A DNA stretch of 64,000 bases, taken from Melanopsichium pennsylvanicum. Taxonomy: Eukaryota; Basidiomycota; Ustilaginomycetes; Ustilaginales. The notes below the pieces were generated by a model, which was not told where the DNA came from, searched no databases, and saw nothing but the letters and a program-made list of their open reading frames with translations. Shown here in pieces: positions 9,324 through 19,870 of this stretch; the stretch's first letter is position 1, and each line of letters begins with the position of its first letter. Made by a program: the position numbers and the translations under genes. The stretch spans positions 1 through 64,000 of the forward strand of contig OAPG01000006.1 in NCBI GenBank assembly GCA_900208305.1, in the 5' to 3' direction.

Positions 9324-10702
9324 CTTGACTATGTGTATGTGTGGGGTTGGTCTAGAGGGAAAGGATGACGATGGCGATGAGTATCAACTAGGTTGTGCTT
9401 GGTTCGCTCACACTCAGAGTAGTGGAACGCTCTCACGCAGTTCAGCCGACTGGACGCTGCGATGTGCTGGCTAGACTTTTGGACTCGAGAAATCCTAGCT
9501 GACTGACTGGTTGGATGGCTCGCTCACTTTGCTCAAACAACGTGCTTTCAACTCGCTTCTGCTGATTCGGACAGTGGACCGCGGCTGGATACTGGCTTGG
9601 CTGCTTGACATTGGCGCATACTGGTTCTGCAATTGCGAAACTTCCAAGGATATTGTAATTCGGATTCGGTCTTCAAAACCAATTCTAGAGTTGATATTCA
9701 GATTAGATTTTGACTTCTAAATACTAGAACGATATCCGCAGACAATTTGGAATTTTAAGTCGGTTGTAGAGCACATCATGATCTGAAGAGAACAACGAAT
9801 CGTGGGAATTTTTATTTTCGCACACTTTTCGACGCGGAACCGACCCTGCACACTACAAGGTAAAATCGTCGATCGGCATCGGGATTTGGGCACCTTTCGA
9901 TCTTGATTTTAAACCACGTCCAACCAATGTGGAGACAAGGTGAATTGCACAGGTTACACTTTCCTTATACGGCCCATGGCGATGCGATAGTGCCTCTCTC
10001 TCCCTTTGAGAAATATTCAAGAGAGAGAGAGAGAGAGCTCTTCGTATACTCTATCGAGTCCAAGGAGGAGGAGGTGGAAGGTGGACAAGAAGTATACTTT
10101 GCAAGCTATCGTTGGTGTGAGATACAAGTGGTATAACATCTTTGACCTTGAACCAAGAACCGGTGCGACGGTGAAGTCAATGCCGCCGCCCCCACACTCG
10201 AGGCTACTGTACTCAATTCACAGTAAAAGTACTCTTCGGATGCTGAGCAGTGTTAAAGTCTCTTTTGTTGTTGTTGTTGACAGGCTCGCCAAACCAAAAT
10301 TGGGAGCAGACATGCCTCTGGAGCCGACTCGCCCTACGAATATGTTGCCGACCTTGGCCGAGGCTGTCTGTCGATCTTTGGTTTAGACTGCGCTTGAGCC
10401 AACACAATCATCCAACCAACACTTACATGGACGTGTCATACACAAACACCGTCCACATTCCGCTCGCCGCAACCTGGTACAAGCTTCTTGAACAGCTACT
10501 GCAATCCTTACGACCACGCACAGTACCACACCGATAAGTTACGTGAGCTCGCATAATCTTACCAACACACTCAGCAAACATGTGCTCGTGCACGGTGTAG
10601 GCGCACAAAGCCACTTCAACCCTGTTCTACCGTCGCACTTCTTTGTGTTTGTTTCTTCACCCAAACGTCATTTTGATCTCTCCCATCTACCAGCGTATCA
10701 CA
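9324..10702. other. Divergent promoter region of RPL43 and ALG6
   Basis: About 1.4 kb. It includes a (GA)n run at 10019-10036 and a (TTG)n tract ending in a good splice-acceptor shape (GTTGACAG, about 10275-10283). A 37-codon open stretch follows the acceptor (10284-10397, stop TGA). This could be a 5' UTR intron of ALG6 or an exon of an unseen small gene; I could not build a model. Nothing else is supported. Confidence 0.4.
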
Positions 10703-13700
10703 ATGTCTCGTGCCTTCGATTCATGGCAGGAGAGGCCCGATCTTCTTGGTCCTACCACCAATGGCATTGATGACAGAGCCACTCAAGATGCCTCTGCTAC
10801 ACACCCCAACACCAAATGGATTCAGGATCACGCCAGGCTCAACAGCGATACTGCGCGTACTGATCAGGTCGATCAGTTTGGCATTCCAATTCATCCTTCT
10901 CAATCCAGCTCTTCGCGACTCACCTCCCAATCTAGCTCCAAACGAGACCCTTCACTGCCTCGTTCGCCCAGCAATGCTTCACCTGTCGCATTCAAACCAT
11001 CCTCGTTTTCAAAACATCTGCTTGAACCTTCATCCAGCAGCAGAGCCAAACCATACAAAGCATATGGTTCATCACCATCCCCTTCTTGGCACGTGCTGAC
11101 TGAAGACCCTTCCCCCTCTGCCTCTCGCATCGTTGCCAAACCAGACGATCAAGACCAAGACCAAGACCAAGACCAACACGAATCAATCAGCCTCCTCCTA
11201 GGCCAATCTAAACGCCGAAGAGGTCGCAAAGACTCTTACTCTTCATTCGGTAGCAGTGTTCTTCCCGCTCCGCTCTTTGCATCGGGCGTACGCTACAACG
11301 CGCCACACGCAGGCAGCAACAACGGCCTCTCTGCCAACCGTCAGGGGACCTCAGCCAAACACGGCCGCTCGACCTACCCACCTAGCAACCATTCTGGCGC
11401 TGCTCCTGCATCTCGTCATCTCGCACCAAATATCGACACCTTTGCTCAGCACCAATCACAGACAGACGCGCTCCATTCGCGTCAACGAGTGGCATCACGT
11501 CCTTCCGGCTTTGACCTAGATGACTGGCTCAGAACCTCACAAGCTTCCGCTGCGCTTAAGACATCCCCGAGTCTTGGCACTATTGCCACATTCGACCGCG
11601 CGGACCGATCTGGTCGCGCTGGGCCTCTGAGTGAGGCTGGCACCCGCCCAAGACGCCAACAAGGTGGGTCTACGTCCGGTCTCAGCGCCGGCGTGCTCAG
11701 TGCCGGCCCAGAGTCTCCTAGGAGCCGCAGAAAAGCAAGCGCGACCTCCAGACGAGACGGTAGCGCATACTCGTCGCTCTCGTCCGACCATCCGGCCTTC
11801 ATGGCTTCTCAAGAGCTGAGCAGAGAGGCGGGGAACCGAAGCATTGACACCATCGAAGAATGGCGCGTCAAATCGATTCCACAAGCCGCAGAAGCTAACA
11901 CGACAACTTCCTCCGCTTCCGTCCCGGCCGGGCAACCCGAACGACGTCGACGCAAAAGCTCAGTCAAAGGCACCTCCCGTCCCGTCTCCATGGATGGACC
12001 GCCACCACCTCTCCCAATCATTCCTCCTACATTCGCCGCGGAGTCCGTCACATCCAAAACCGGTCGTCGTCGTCGCAAGGGCACCGAAACATCTCTCGCT
12101 GGTCTCCTCTCTCCCGACCGAGCATCTACCTCGCAACGCAAACTCACATCATCCGCAGCTTCACCGGCGCCCCCGCCAGCACTCCGCGATCTCTACGCGC
12201 TATCTGGCATCGGCTCTCAAGCCGAGACCCCCATCCGCCGTCTGATCCGTTGGCTGGCCAAAGAGCAGATGAAAACAACAATCTTCCCCCTGGTCCTTCT
12301 TGTCGCCTTCTTAGTTCGGTGGATTGTAGCTCGAGGAGATTGGAGCGGAAAAGGAGTACAACCAATGCACGGCGACTTTGAAGCCCAACGCCATTGGATT
12401 GAGCTCACTCTTCACCTTCCCACTTCGAAATGGTACTTTTACGATCTGCAGTACTGGGGTTTGGACTATCCTCCCCTCACCGCTTGGGTCAGTCTGCTCT
12501 GCGGCTATGCAAGTCGTCTTTTCCCTACAACGTCCGCAGGGTTTGCGTTGGAAAGTTCAAGAGGCAACGAGGATCCGGCAACATCGGTCTTCATGCGCGC
12601 AACTGTCATTGTCGGTGATCTTCTGATTTATCTCCCCGCGATTAGCCTGTTCCTCGTCCGGAAGTTGGAGGGCCGCGGAAGACGCACACAAGCAATAGCC
12701 CTTTTCAGCATTCTCCTCCAACCAGCCTTGATCCTCATCGATCATGGTCACTTTCAGTACAACTCGATCATGCTCGGCTTTTCTGCCGCGTGTTTCGCCC
12801 TCCTCCACACCACTCTACCGAATCCAGACGCTTCCTCCTCGTCCACATCCCGCAATCTGAACCAAGCGGTGGCCGACCTTTCAAGAAGGTTGAGTTACGA
12901 ATACATAGCCGCCGCAGGATTCTTCTGCCTCTCGCTTTCCTTTAAACAGATGGCGCTGTACTATGCACCCGCGGTATTCGCTGTCATGCTCGGCCGCTGC
13001 GTTGGACTTGCAAAGATTGACCCCGAGCGCGGTCTGACTCTCTTCATCGGGCTCGGCTTGGCCGTCGTCATCACGTTTGGAATCGTCTTTGCTCCTTGGC
13101 TGACGAGTTTGGAGCAAATCGGGCAGGTCGTGTATAGGATCTTCCCAGTGGCACGAGGGTTGTTCGAAGATAAAGTGTCCAACGTGTGGTGCTTCTTGAG
13201 CGTGCTACCCCTGCCCCAAAAGTGGAAGCTCAAGAATGTTATGGAATCGAGCCAGTTGGCCAAGATGAGTTTGGGAGTGACCTTGGTGGCGATCTTGCCT
13301 GGTTGCTGGTTGCTGTTCTGGGCGGCTAGTACTACTGCAGAAATGGAGATGATGGTTGCGCAGGAGATAGTCAGCCAGAAAAAGCAGAGCGGGTCAGCAG
13401 ACAAAACGTCGATCGCCAACATGGGCGTGACAGGCAGTGCAACGGCCCCTACGATTGCAGCATCGCAGATTTCGGCGGCGAATCGCAGCCGTCGTACACC
13501 ATCCGTCATCGGCTCAGTCGCAGGTGCACCGGCACGCTCCGAGATCGAATCGCTCCTTGCCGGCTCAGTATCCAAATCGCTGAGCGGTCGCTGCTCCCAG
13601 GCTGGCCCACCTGACATCGAACCTTCACTTCATTCAGACTATCACCTTTCCAAATCGAACCCATCCAAAGCAGTAGCTTCAACCCTTCCATCTCCTACAG

Positions 13701-14314
13701 CGCAGATGCTGCCGTATGGCCTACTCAGCGTATCCTCAGCCTTCTTCTTATTCGGCTTTCAAACGCACGAAAAGTCGATCTTGCTCCCCTTGCTTCCAAT
13801 GACATTAATGCTCGGAGCCAAAGGTGATACTTGGGGGGGAAACATCGCAGCTGCTAGAGATTGGGAGTGGGGCGTATGGTTCAACAACATCGCCACCTTC
13901 TCCCTGTATCCTTTGCTCAAGAAGGATGGACAATCTTTGCAGTATCTCGTCTTACTGGTAATGTGGAATTGGTTCATTGGCAATCTCGCCATCCCCTTGA
14001 ACCCGCTACAGAGTGCAAAAGGAGCTCTGAGAAAAGATGCTTCCTTCTTTAGACGCCTTAGCACGCTCACGTACATAGCAGCGATTGGGTTACACGGTGC
14101 GGAAATGGTGTTACCAAGAGTATTGCCCGATGTGATGGAAAAATTGTGGAGCAGGTACCCGGACATCTTTCCAGTATTGAATGTGCTACTGACAACACCA
14201 TGCTTCGGAGTTGTATTTGTTTGGGCACTGATCAGACAGTTTCAAGTTGGATTCGCAAACGGCTTCGAACTTTCTTTCAATAAGTCTGCTCGTCGAACCT
14301 CGAAATCCTCATAA
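10703..14314 (+). CDS. ALG6: ALG6-type dolichyl-P-Glc:Man9GlcNAc2-PP-dolichol alpha-1,3-glucosyltransferase
   Basis: ER-membrane GT-C enzyme that adds the first glucose to the lipid-linked N-glycan precursor. The start at 10703 (TCACAATGTCTC) gives 1203 aa; an in-frame ATG 60 nt upstream has worse context. The catalytic module begins at about residue 515 with a first membrane segment (TIFPLVLLVAFLVRWIVA). It has the ALG6 hallmarks GDFEAQRHW (Asp at about 558), LQYWGLDYPPLTAW and DHGHFQYNSIMLG, and more membrane segments. This distinguishes it from ALG8. Yeast Alg6 is about 544 aa. The excess is a roughly 510-residue Ser/Arg-rich, probably disordered N-terminal extension with a DQDQDQ repeat near 147-156, plus a Ser-rich insertion at about 890-995 between membrane segments. 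The gene is convergent with GCP4, 130 bp between stops. Confidence 0.92.
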   Translation: MSRAFDSWQERPDLLGPTTNGIDDRATQDASATHPNTKWIQDHARLNSDTARTDQVDQFGIPIHPSQSSSSRLTSQSSSKRDPSLPRSPSNASPVAFKPSSFSKHLLEPSSSSRAKPYKAYGSSPSPSWHVLTEDPSPSASRIVAKPDDQDQDQDQDQHESISLLLGQSKRRRGRKDSYSSFGSSVLPAPLFASGVRYNAPHAGSNNGLSANRQGTSAKHGRSTYPPSNHSGAAPASRHLAPNIDTFAQHQSQTDALHSRQRVASRPSGFDLDDWLRTSQASAALKTSPSLGTIATFDRADRSGRAGPLSEAGTRPRRQQGGSTSGLSAGVLSAGPESPRSRRKASATSRRDGSAYSSLSSDHPAFMASQELSREAGNRSIDTIEEWRVKSIPQAAEANTTTSSASVPAGQPERRRRKSSVKGTSRPVSMDGPPPPLPIIPPTFAAESVTSKTGRRRRKGTETSLAGLLSPDRASTSQRKLTSSAASPAPPPALRDLYALSGIGSQAETPIRRLIRWLAKEQMKTTIFPLVLLVAFLVRWIVARGDWSGKGVQPMHGDFEAQRHWIELTLHLPTSKWYFYDLQYWGLDYPPLTAWVSLLCGYASRLFPTTSAGFALESSRGNEDPATSVFMRATVIVGDLLIYLPAISLFLVRKLEGRGRRTQAIALFSILLQPALILIDHGHFQYNSIMLGFSAACFALLHTTLPNPDASSSSTSRNLNQAVADLSRRLSYEYIAAAGFFCLSLSFKQMALYYAPAVFAVMLGRCVGLAKIDPERGLTLFIGLGLAVVITFGIVFAPWLTSLEQIGQVVYRIFPVARGLFEDKVSNVWCFLSVLPLPQKWKLKNVMESSQLAKMSLGVTLVAILPGCWLLFWAASTTAEMEMMVAQEIVSQKKQSGSADKTSIANMGVTGSATAPTIAASQISAANRSRRTPSVIGSVAGAPARSEIESLLAGSVSKSLSGRCSQAGPPDIEPSLHSDYHLSKSNPSKAVASTLPSPTAQMLPYGLLSVSSAFFLFGFQTHEKSILLPLLPMTLMLGAKGDTWGGNIAAARDWEWGVWFNNIATFSLYPLLKKDGQSLQYLVLLVMWNWFIGNLAIPLNPLQSAKGALRKDASFFRRLSTLTYIAAIGLHGAEMVLPRVLPDVMEKLWSRYPDIFPVLNVLLTTPCFGVVFVWALIRQFQVGFANGFELSFNKSARRTSKSS

Positions 14315-14444
14315 ACGCTCTCTGTCACGCTGTCATCAAACATTGTGACGTTGTCAAGCACACAGAACTGTTGCACGCAACTTATGTCTTCTACAGTTGT
14401 ATTACACAGCAAACCACTTTCATTTTACTCCATCAGCGTCAACA

Positions 14445-17411
14445 TCATCCTGCCAGAGGGCTATCCAATTTACGCTTAAGCTCGACCCTTTCTCTCTGCA
14501 CCTTTTCCGCAAAGTAGCCACTGTAGTCCAACCGCAACAAGAGCTGCTCTACGCTCTTCCTTCCTGCCCCGTTTGATGCTAGGGAAGCATCTCTTGCATC
14601 CCTGGACAAGTTGAGTTGGGCTAGACTCATCGACATTGAACCCAAACCACTTTCATCCGCCACTGTGCTCGATACGAAGCCAGCACCCGAATAGTACGAT
14701 GTGGACGACGACGACGACGAGGATGAGAGGAGTTTGAAGAACTTGTTGAGCTCAGTATCGAATTGTGTGGTGGCTTGATCCACCACCGCCCGACGATCAG
14801 TGATGATCGCGTTGAGGTCATTGGCCGTGCTGGGAGTCGAACCACTGTCGAGTAATGGTGGGAGAACGTCGCCACCCCACCGTTCAACTGAACCTACAAA
14901 CCGATCGCATATATCCAATATCGTTCGAACCAGACTTGTGGCTATGGGCGAAGAAAGGAGCAAGCCATCTTGAACAAAGGCTAGAAACGCGGTGTGGGTT
15001 GCGCGGAGCGATGCAAAGTCGAGCAACGACTCTATACTCTCGCTAGATTCGTTGGTGGCTTCAGGTCGGACATTCTCTCCAGCGTCAAGGATGGATCCTT
15101 CGGGACGGGTGGATGTAGATGAGACAAAGCGTCGACCAGAAGCACGGGGAGCGTAGGTGGATACTGACGCCGGTCCTGATACTGGAAAAGCGAGCTTTCG
15201 ACCGCCTCTACCGCCACCAATCACGGAAAGTGGGCGAGAAAGCGAGCCACTGACCACCCTCGGCCTTCCTTCTTCACCGAACACCTCGGTAGGTGCGATC
15301 GTGGATCCGATTGGCGAAGATGCCCTCTGCTGTTGTTCTGAGTCCTTCCTCACCCTACCGCCTATCCCTGCTCTGCCCGTTGGCTCCGTGACACTGGCAC
15401 GCAATCGTTCGGTAAGCACACCGTACTGCGCATCAACCACATCCGTCAAGAAATGACCCAGCAAAGTATCTAGGAACCATTTCATACCTCTTACTATTCC
15501 CCAACTACACCGTAACAATCCCGCTCTTTGCTTCTCCTCATGAGCATCCACACCCCCTTCGCCTGACCCAGTAAACTTGCGTCTACCCTTTTGCGCTTTG
15601 CTCAAGCCTATCCAGCAATCGAGCACACGAGCATGCACCTTTTTGATCGCAATGAGGTAGGAAAAGAAGCGTGAGTAGGCAGCTAGATCCGAGGCCGAAA
15701 GGAAGAGATCGAGTGGAAACACCGCTGTATAGTGAAGTTGGGCTGGTACGCCAATGAGGTAATCGTCGAATCTCGTTGCCAGTCCACTTGGACCACCACC
15801 GACCGTGGTATCTGCATCGGGTGCATGGCTTGCACTTGCGGCAGCCCCTCGCACCTTTGCATTCCTGGCACCAGCCAAGCTTGGTCTGTAACCGCCCTTG
15901 GGAAGCACAAATCTTAGCCTCTGCAAGGACGGGTCATCCTCTGCAGTTGTTCCCACAGTGGCCCTCCTTAGACTCAGCTCCAGATCACTGCTCCTTATCA
16001 CACTCGCAGCCGCACTGCGTGCCCTATACAACTTGTTCTTCCGCATATGCTCCACCTCGCGCAACAGCGACAGGATACATGCGCCGTTGCGATGGAGAAA
16101 GTAGTCGCCAAGGCATTGAAGCGAGGATAGGACGACGGATGTGGTGAGAATGTTTCGAAAGATCCACTCGGAGACGTCATTGCGCAAGGCTTGAATCGCT
16201 CTGTCTAGATCAGACGGACGGCTGGGTCGAACGTTCGGCTTCGCCAGAGCTGATTGATGATGCTGGATGACCGACTCTGGAGGACCCGAGAGGCGACTGT
16301 GATGAGAAGGGTGGCTGTCCGAATAAGCAGAGGTAGCGTTGGCATTTCGGATCGTATACAACGCACGGCCCACGTACAGGATCGAGTCAGCCGTCGACTC
16401 CGGGATGGAGGTTGGCAAAGCGTCCGATCTAAACGCCCAAGTGTTGCCAGAAGACGCAGCCCAGTCGGCCAACCCATCCGCATCGCCACCAAGGCCTGCT
16501 GAGAGATGGTTTGCGTCTTCGGCCGTGTCGCTCGCATCGATCCAGTGCACGAGCTGATCTCTACAAACTAAGCTGCGTTTGGAAGCATGAGGATCGGCCA
16601 TACCGCCAGGACCATGGATTTCGCCACGACAAACCCAGGCAGTGAGGTGTTGCATCCAATTATTCTCGACCGCTGTGCATAAGCGCGACATATGTCTGGC
16701 TACCCTCTCAACACCGGTGGATGCCTTTAGATGGAGCAAGTCGATCAGCAAACCTCCTGTCCAGGCTGGTGGGAACGTTGCGCCCTTTCCATCTTGACCT
16801 TGCTCCGCCGCAGCATTGGTATCAGATTCTTGGGCAAACGCAATATCCCTTCCTTTGGAGGGACCACGTAGGAGTAAGGTGACGAGATGATCCAGCGCCA
16901 TAAGCGGTGCATCCCAGACCTCGAACCTAGCTCGTAGATTTGCCAGACTCACAAAGCCGCCTTGACCCACTAGTTCAGAGTCTTTGTCCAGCACAAGTCT
17001 CTCTGTTTGAAGCACCAGCGCCTGATACTCGGAGAGAATGGACAGCAGCGTCGAGCAGAGCGGTATCAAATGCAGGGTTGGCTGCGATTCTAACTCCTCC
17101 TTCACATTGCGACTTGCGAGGGAGTTGGCACGCAGTGCAGAGCGAATGGCTCGCTGGCGAGCTGCTTCGATTTGTGATTCAGCAAATGATTTGATGCGAT
17201 TATAGCGGGTGTAGAAGGTGGCCAGGTGATTGAGAATCTCGACTTCAGAGGGATGGAGGAAGGTGAGGTCGTCTCGAACGCGGAAAGTTTTCGGGTAGGT
17301 GGCGGAGGAGGCGGAAGAGGAGGCGGAAGAGGAGGCGGAAGAGGAGGCGGAAGAGGAGGCGAAAAGGGATGAAGGGTGACCTGCCAGCATTGCAAGGAGC
17401 TCTGCTATCAT
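14445..17411 (-). CDS. GCP4: Gamma-tubulin complex component 4 (Spc97/Spc98 family)
   Basis: Subunit of the gamma-tubulin ring complex that nucleates microtubules at spindle pole bodies. Single exon, 988 aa. The N-terminus MIAELLAMLAGHPSSLF followed by FLHPSEVEILNHLATF is characteristic of GCP4. Later motifs of the GCP fold include DYFLHRNGACILSLLREV and the C-terminal helical region with YFAEKVQRERVELKRKL. It is longer than human GCP4 (667 aa) because of low-complexity insertions. One is an SSAS repeat at residues 19-37, encoded by a 12-bp tandem repeat at about 17305-17365. Others are Ser/Gly-rich loops around residues 690-790 and a Ser run near 900. Yeasts with a reduced complex lack GCP4, so its presence fits a filamentous basidiomycete with a full gamma-TuRC. 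Confidence 0.88.
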   Translation of the reverse strand: MIAELLAMLAGHPSSLFASSSASSSASSSASSSASSATYPKTFRVRDDLTFLHPSEVEILNHLATFYTRYNRIKSFAESQIEAARQRAIRSALRANSLASRNVKEELESQPTLHLIPLCSTLLSILSEYQALVLQTERLVLDKDSELVGQGGFVSLANLRARFEVWDAPLMALDHLVTLLLRGPSKGRDIAFAQESDTNAAAEQGQDGKGATFPPAWTGGLLIDLLHLKASTGVERVARHMSRLCTAVENNWMQHLTAWVCRGEIHGPGGMADPHASKRSLVCRDQLVHWIDASDTAEDANHLSAGLGGDADGLADWAASSGNTWAFRSDALPTSIPESTADSILYVGRALYTIRNANATSAYSDSHPSHHSRLSGPPESVIQHHQSALAKPNVRPSRPSDLDRAIQALRNDVSEWIFRNILTTSVVLSSLQCLGDYFLHRNGACILSLLREVEHMRKNKLYRARSAAASVIRSSDLELSLRRATVGTTAEDDPSLQRLRFVLPKGGYRPSLAGARNAKVRGAAASASHAPDADTTVGGGPSGLATRFDDYLIGVPAQLHYTAVFPLDLFLSASDLAAYSRFFSYLIAIKKVHARVLDCWIGLSKAQKGRRKFTGSGEGGVDAHEEKQRAGLLRCSWGIVRGMKWFLDTLLGHFLTDVVDAQYGVLTERLRASVTEPTGRAGIGGRVRKDSEQQQRASSPIGSTIAPTEVFGEEGRPRVVSGSLSRPLSVIGGGRGGRKLAFPVSGPASVSTYAPRASGRRFVSSTSTRPEGSILDAGENVRPEATNESSESIESLLDFASLRATHTAFLAFVQDGLLLSSPIATSLVRTILDICDRFVGSVERWGGDVLPPLLDSGSTPSTANDLNAIITDRRAVVDQATTQFDTELNKFFKLLSSSSSSSSTSYYSGAGFVSSTVADESGLGSMSMSLAQLNLSRDARDASLASNGAGRKSVEQLLLRLDYSGYFAEKVQRERVELKRKLDSPLAG
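17305..17365. repeat. 12-bp tandem repeat within GCP4 (about 5 copies)
   Basis: Unit GGCGGAAGAGGA on the plus strand, read on the minus strand as the SSAS repeat near the GCP4 N-terminus. In-frame length variation is expected. Confidence 0.85.
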
Positions 17412-17904
17412 CTTGGTAACGACCTTAGAAGCCGATGCTACATGAGTTGTATGGCGTGGTGTGATAGTTCAAGATGGTGTGGTTCAAGCATAGGTTGGAC
17501 AAAGCCGAAAATTGAAGTGTTGGTCTTTGCGGTTGACTGTCTCTGATCTTACCGCGACGCGTTTTGATTTTTCCTGTCAAGATGTTATGTCGATAGAAAA
17601 GACATTTGCATCGATCCGCGTTGCGGGCGAGGTGCAAAAAAATAAAATAAAAAATAAAACATAAGAAATCAGAAGGTTCGCATGCACAAGAGAATCTTCC
17701 ATCATCGTCATCATCTTGATTCAAGGGTTTTGTGCAAGCGTCAGGTGGTGGGAGTTCGCGCAAGGGTCCAGTGACATGCAGAGTCCATCATTCGTTTTCA
17801 ACTTTGCATAGTTAGCACTCTACCATCGACCCATCTCTGCTGGACTTAACGACGATAACACCGGCACCACCACCATCACCACCCCCCTTAGAGCCACTCG
17901 CACC
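17412..17904. other. Divergent promoter of GCP4 and the HSL-type hydrolase
   Basis: No gene. It has an A/T-rich tract (AAAATAAAATAAAAAATAAAA, about 17637-17657) and a CACCACCATCACCACC tract just before the hydrolase start. Confidence 0.55.
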
Positions 17905-19164
17905 ATGTCCTCCCTGTACCAAAAGATTCGATCGGTACCATTCGACATCCTTTGGCGAACAGCCTTGGTCCGACTTCCCCGCGCTGTTCCGCTTTCCACC
18001 TTGAAGTTCACGTCCCCTCAAGGTCCTCACCCTTTCGTATTCAACCTGCCATCACGCTTTCCCAATGAGTACACCATTCCGCTACACGTCTTCATACCCG
18101 CCGGTCTGTACGACAATGTCCCTACCTCTGGCGCACCGGTGCTGGTCGACTTTCATGGAGGAGGATTCTATCTCGGTTCATGTCTCGAACAAGCTCCTTT
18201 CTGCGCATACATGGCTCGGCAACTGGACAGCATCGTGATCAGTGTAGACTATAGAATGGGCCCATTTCACAAATTCCCAGCAGCCATCGAAGATGGCGAG
18301 GATGTGCTCAGCGCGATTCTCGATGAAGAATCTCCCGGATACACACCGCTTAGAGAGGCCATCGTCGCGAGAATACAGAGCGAAAAGGCAAGGATCGCCA
18401 AAAAGGGAGCGAGCGCCGTTGAAGAAGAGCACAGACAAGAATTACGAAACGGTCGGGTTGAAGAGATGTCCGTGCCAAGCACCTCATCTTCTTCATCGTC
18501 GACACCTTGGTTCACATTTGACTCAGCAAGGGTGGCTATCTCGGGCTTTAGCAGTGGAGGAAACCTCGCACTCAATCTCGCTCTCCACATCAAGCCTCCA
18601 CACCTCGACATGGAATGGCCCTCAAAATTTGCCGAGGATCATCCGGCACCTATCCCCCTCCTTCTTTTCTACCCATCGTTCGACTTGCGCCAGCTTCCCT
18701 CCCAAAGATCAAGACCGCAACATATGGCCCTCCCCTCCCCTTTCTGGACCCAAGTCGCCGACGCCCTCGCACCGACTTACGCAGATCGGAATCAAACCGA
18801 TCATCCGCGAGTCTCCCCAGGACTTGCCTCGCTCGAATCGCTTCATCCAGCCGCACGGATGTTCCTGGTCCTGTGTGAACTGGATACATTGGCAGAACAG
18901 AGCAAGGCATGGGTTGAGAAGGTCGAAGCATACAAGAGGAGCAAACATCTGGTGGTGGAAGATGTGGCCAACATGAAGCACGGCTGGACACAGATGCCTG
19001 ATGGATGGTTGAGTGCGGAAGAGAAGCAGGCTAAAGAGGTGGTTTTTGAGAAAGGAGTCGCATTTGTGCAATGGGCATGGGATGGGGACAAGAAGCCAGA
19101 AAGCGAGGTAGTTGTACCGCAGAAGGACACAGGAGAAGCAGAGACTGTCCCAATTTCATACTGA
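17905..19164 (+). CDS. Alpha/beta hydrolase, hormone-sensitive-lipase-like (abhydrolase 3)
   Basis: Carboxylester hydrolase of unknown substrate. Single exon, 419 aa, start context CACCATGTCC. The oxyanion-hole motif HGGGFYLGS begins at His84. The nucleophile elbow GFSSGG holds Ser216. Asp327 (CELDTLAEQ) and His359 (MKHGWTQM) complete the triad, in family order and spacing. YRMGPFHKFPAAIEDGEDVL is the typical HSL-family segment after the oxyanion loop. No signal peptide, so probably cytosolic. A charged insertion (about 155-205, rich in Glu/Lys and Ser) separates the early core from the nucleophile. Related fungal proteins include esterases of detoxification and secondary metabolism, but no such cluster is present here. 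Confidence 0.87.
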   Translation: MSSLYQKIRSVPFDILWRTALVRLPRAVPLSTLKFTSPQGPHPFVFNLPSRFPNEYTIPLHVFIPAGLYDNVPTSGAPVLVDFHGGGFYLGSCLEQAPFCAYMARQLDSIVISVDYRMGPFHKFPAAIEDGEDVLSAILDEESPGYTPLREAIVARIQSEKARIAKKGASAVEEEHRQELRNGRVEEMSVPSTSSSSSSTPWFTFDSARVAISGFSSGGNLALNLALHIKPPHLDMEWPSKFAEDHPAPIPLLLFYPSFDLRQLPSQRSRPQHMALPSPFWTQVADALAPTYADRNQTDHPRVSPGLASLESLHPAARMFLVLCELDTLAEQSKAWVEKVEAYKRSKHLVVEDVANMKHGWTQMPDGWLSAEEKQAKEVVFEKGVAFVQWAWDGDKKPESEVVVPQKDTGEAETVPISY

Positions 19165-19274
19165 TAAATGTCACTGCTCAATCAGACAAGATGCTTTAAA
19201 CAAAATGTTATGTGACATTCGAAAGGAATGTGACAGAAGGGTCTACGAAGCAAGGCAAAGACAGTAGAGCTGCT

Positions 19275-19870
19275 TCAGAAACCGCGAGAGCCAGGAAACG
19301 AGTGCACCACGACCCCATCCTGATCCCTTCTTTTTCCAGCAGCACCTTTAGGGAGAGTGGGTTCACCAAACAACCCATCCATAGCTCTCAACAGCTCTTC
19401 GGGTGTACATTTGGGCTTAGGACCTTGGGAACGATCATTGACGTCGATTCCAATCTTTGCCCATGCTTCGGCTAGCTCTGTCTCGCGGTAGCTGGGGAGC
19501 TGTGAAGCATTGCTCGTCTTGTTTGATTTACCCTTGAAGACCCGATGAAGGAAGTTACGCTTTGGTTGAGGCATGGAAGGAATGGTGGTCCTTGGAAGGG
19601 ATTCGTAGGCGGGAAGGCTACAAAGGGTCTCGCTTGACGACTGAAGCGGGTAGCGACGAGAGTTTGAAGGATAAACGATAGTTTCGTCAGTCTAAGGAAC
19701 ACTTCCGGTCAAGAGATGAAAGCAGAATATGTTGGGCTTACATTGGAGTCAGAATCGTCGCTGAGGTGAGAGGAGCTAGTAAGATGCTCTTCATGCTTGG
19801 TTACTCGGATCTCGTACTCGACGACGAAGGGCTTTGCGGAAGGGACGGAGAGATTGTCGAATGCGCACAT
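19275..19870 (-). CDS. Unknown protein, two exons, 181 aa
   Basis: Not recognised. I rebuilt it from two exons: 19870-19742 (43 codons, start ATGTGCGCATTC) and 19691-19275. The 50-nt intron (19741-19692) has donor GTAAGC, a CTTGAC branch-like site and acceptor TTAG. The splice is phase 0 and joins ...SDDSDSN to TDETIVYPSN..., keeping one frame through the downstream section that begins MPQPKRNFLHRV. The protein is hydrophilic with no signal peptide or membrane segment. Exon 1 has FVVEYEIRVTKHEEHL. The C-terminal part has ELAEAWAKIGIDVNDRSQG and CTPEELLRAMDGLFGEPTL, which look like short amphipathic helices. Taking only the second exon from its internal Met would give 99 aa. The in-frame splice argues for the longer form. 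Confidence 0.6.

Noticed and set aside
10284..10397. 37-codon open stretch after a splice-acceptor-like site upstream of ALG6
   Set aside because: No partner exon, donor or conserved motif; other frames are equally open. Mentioned only as part of the intergenic note.
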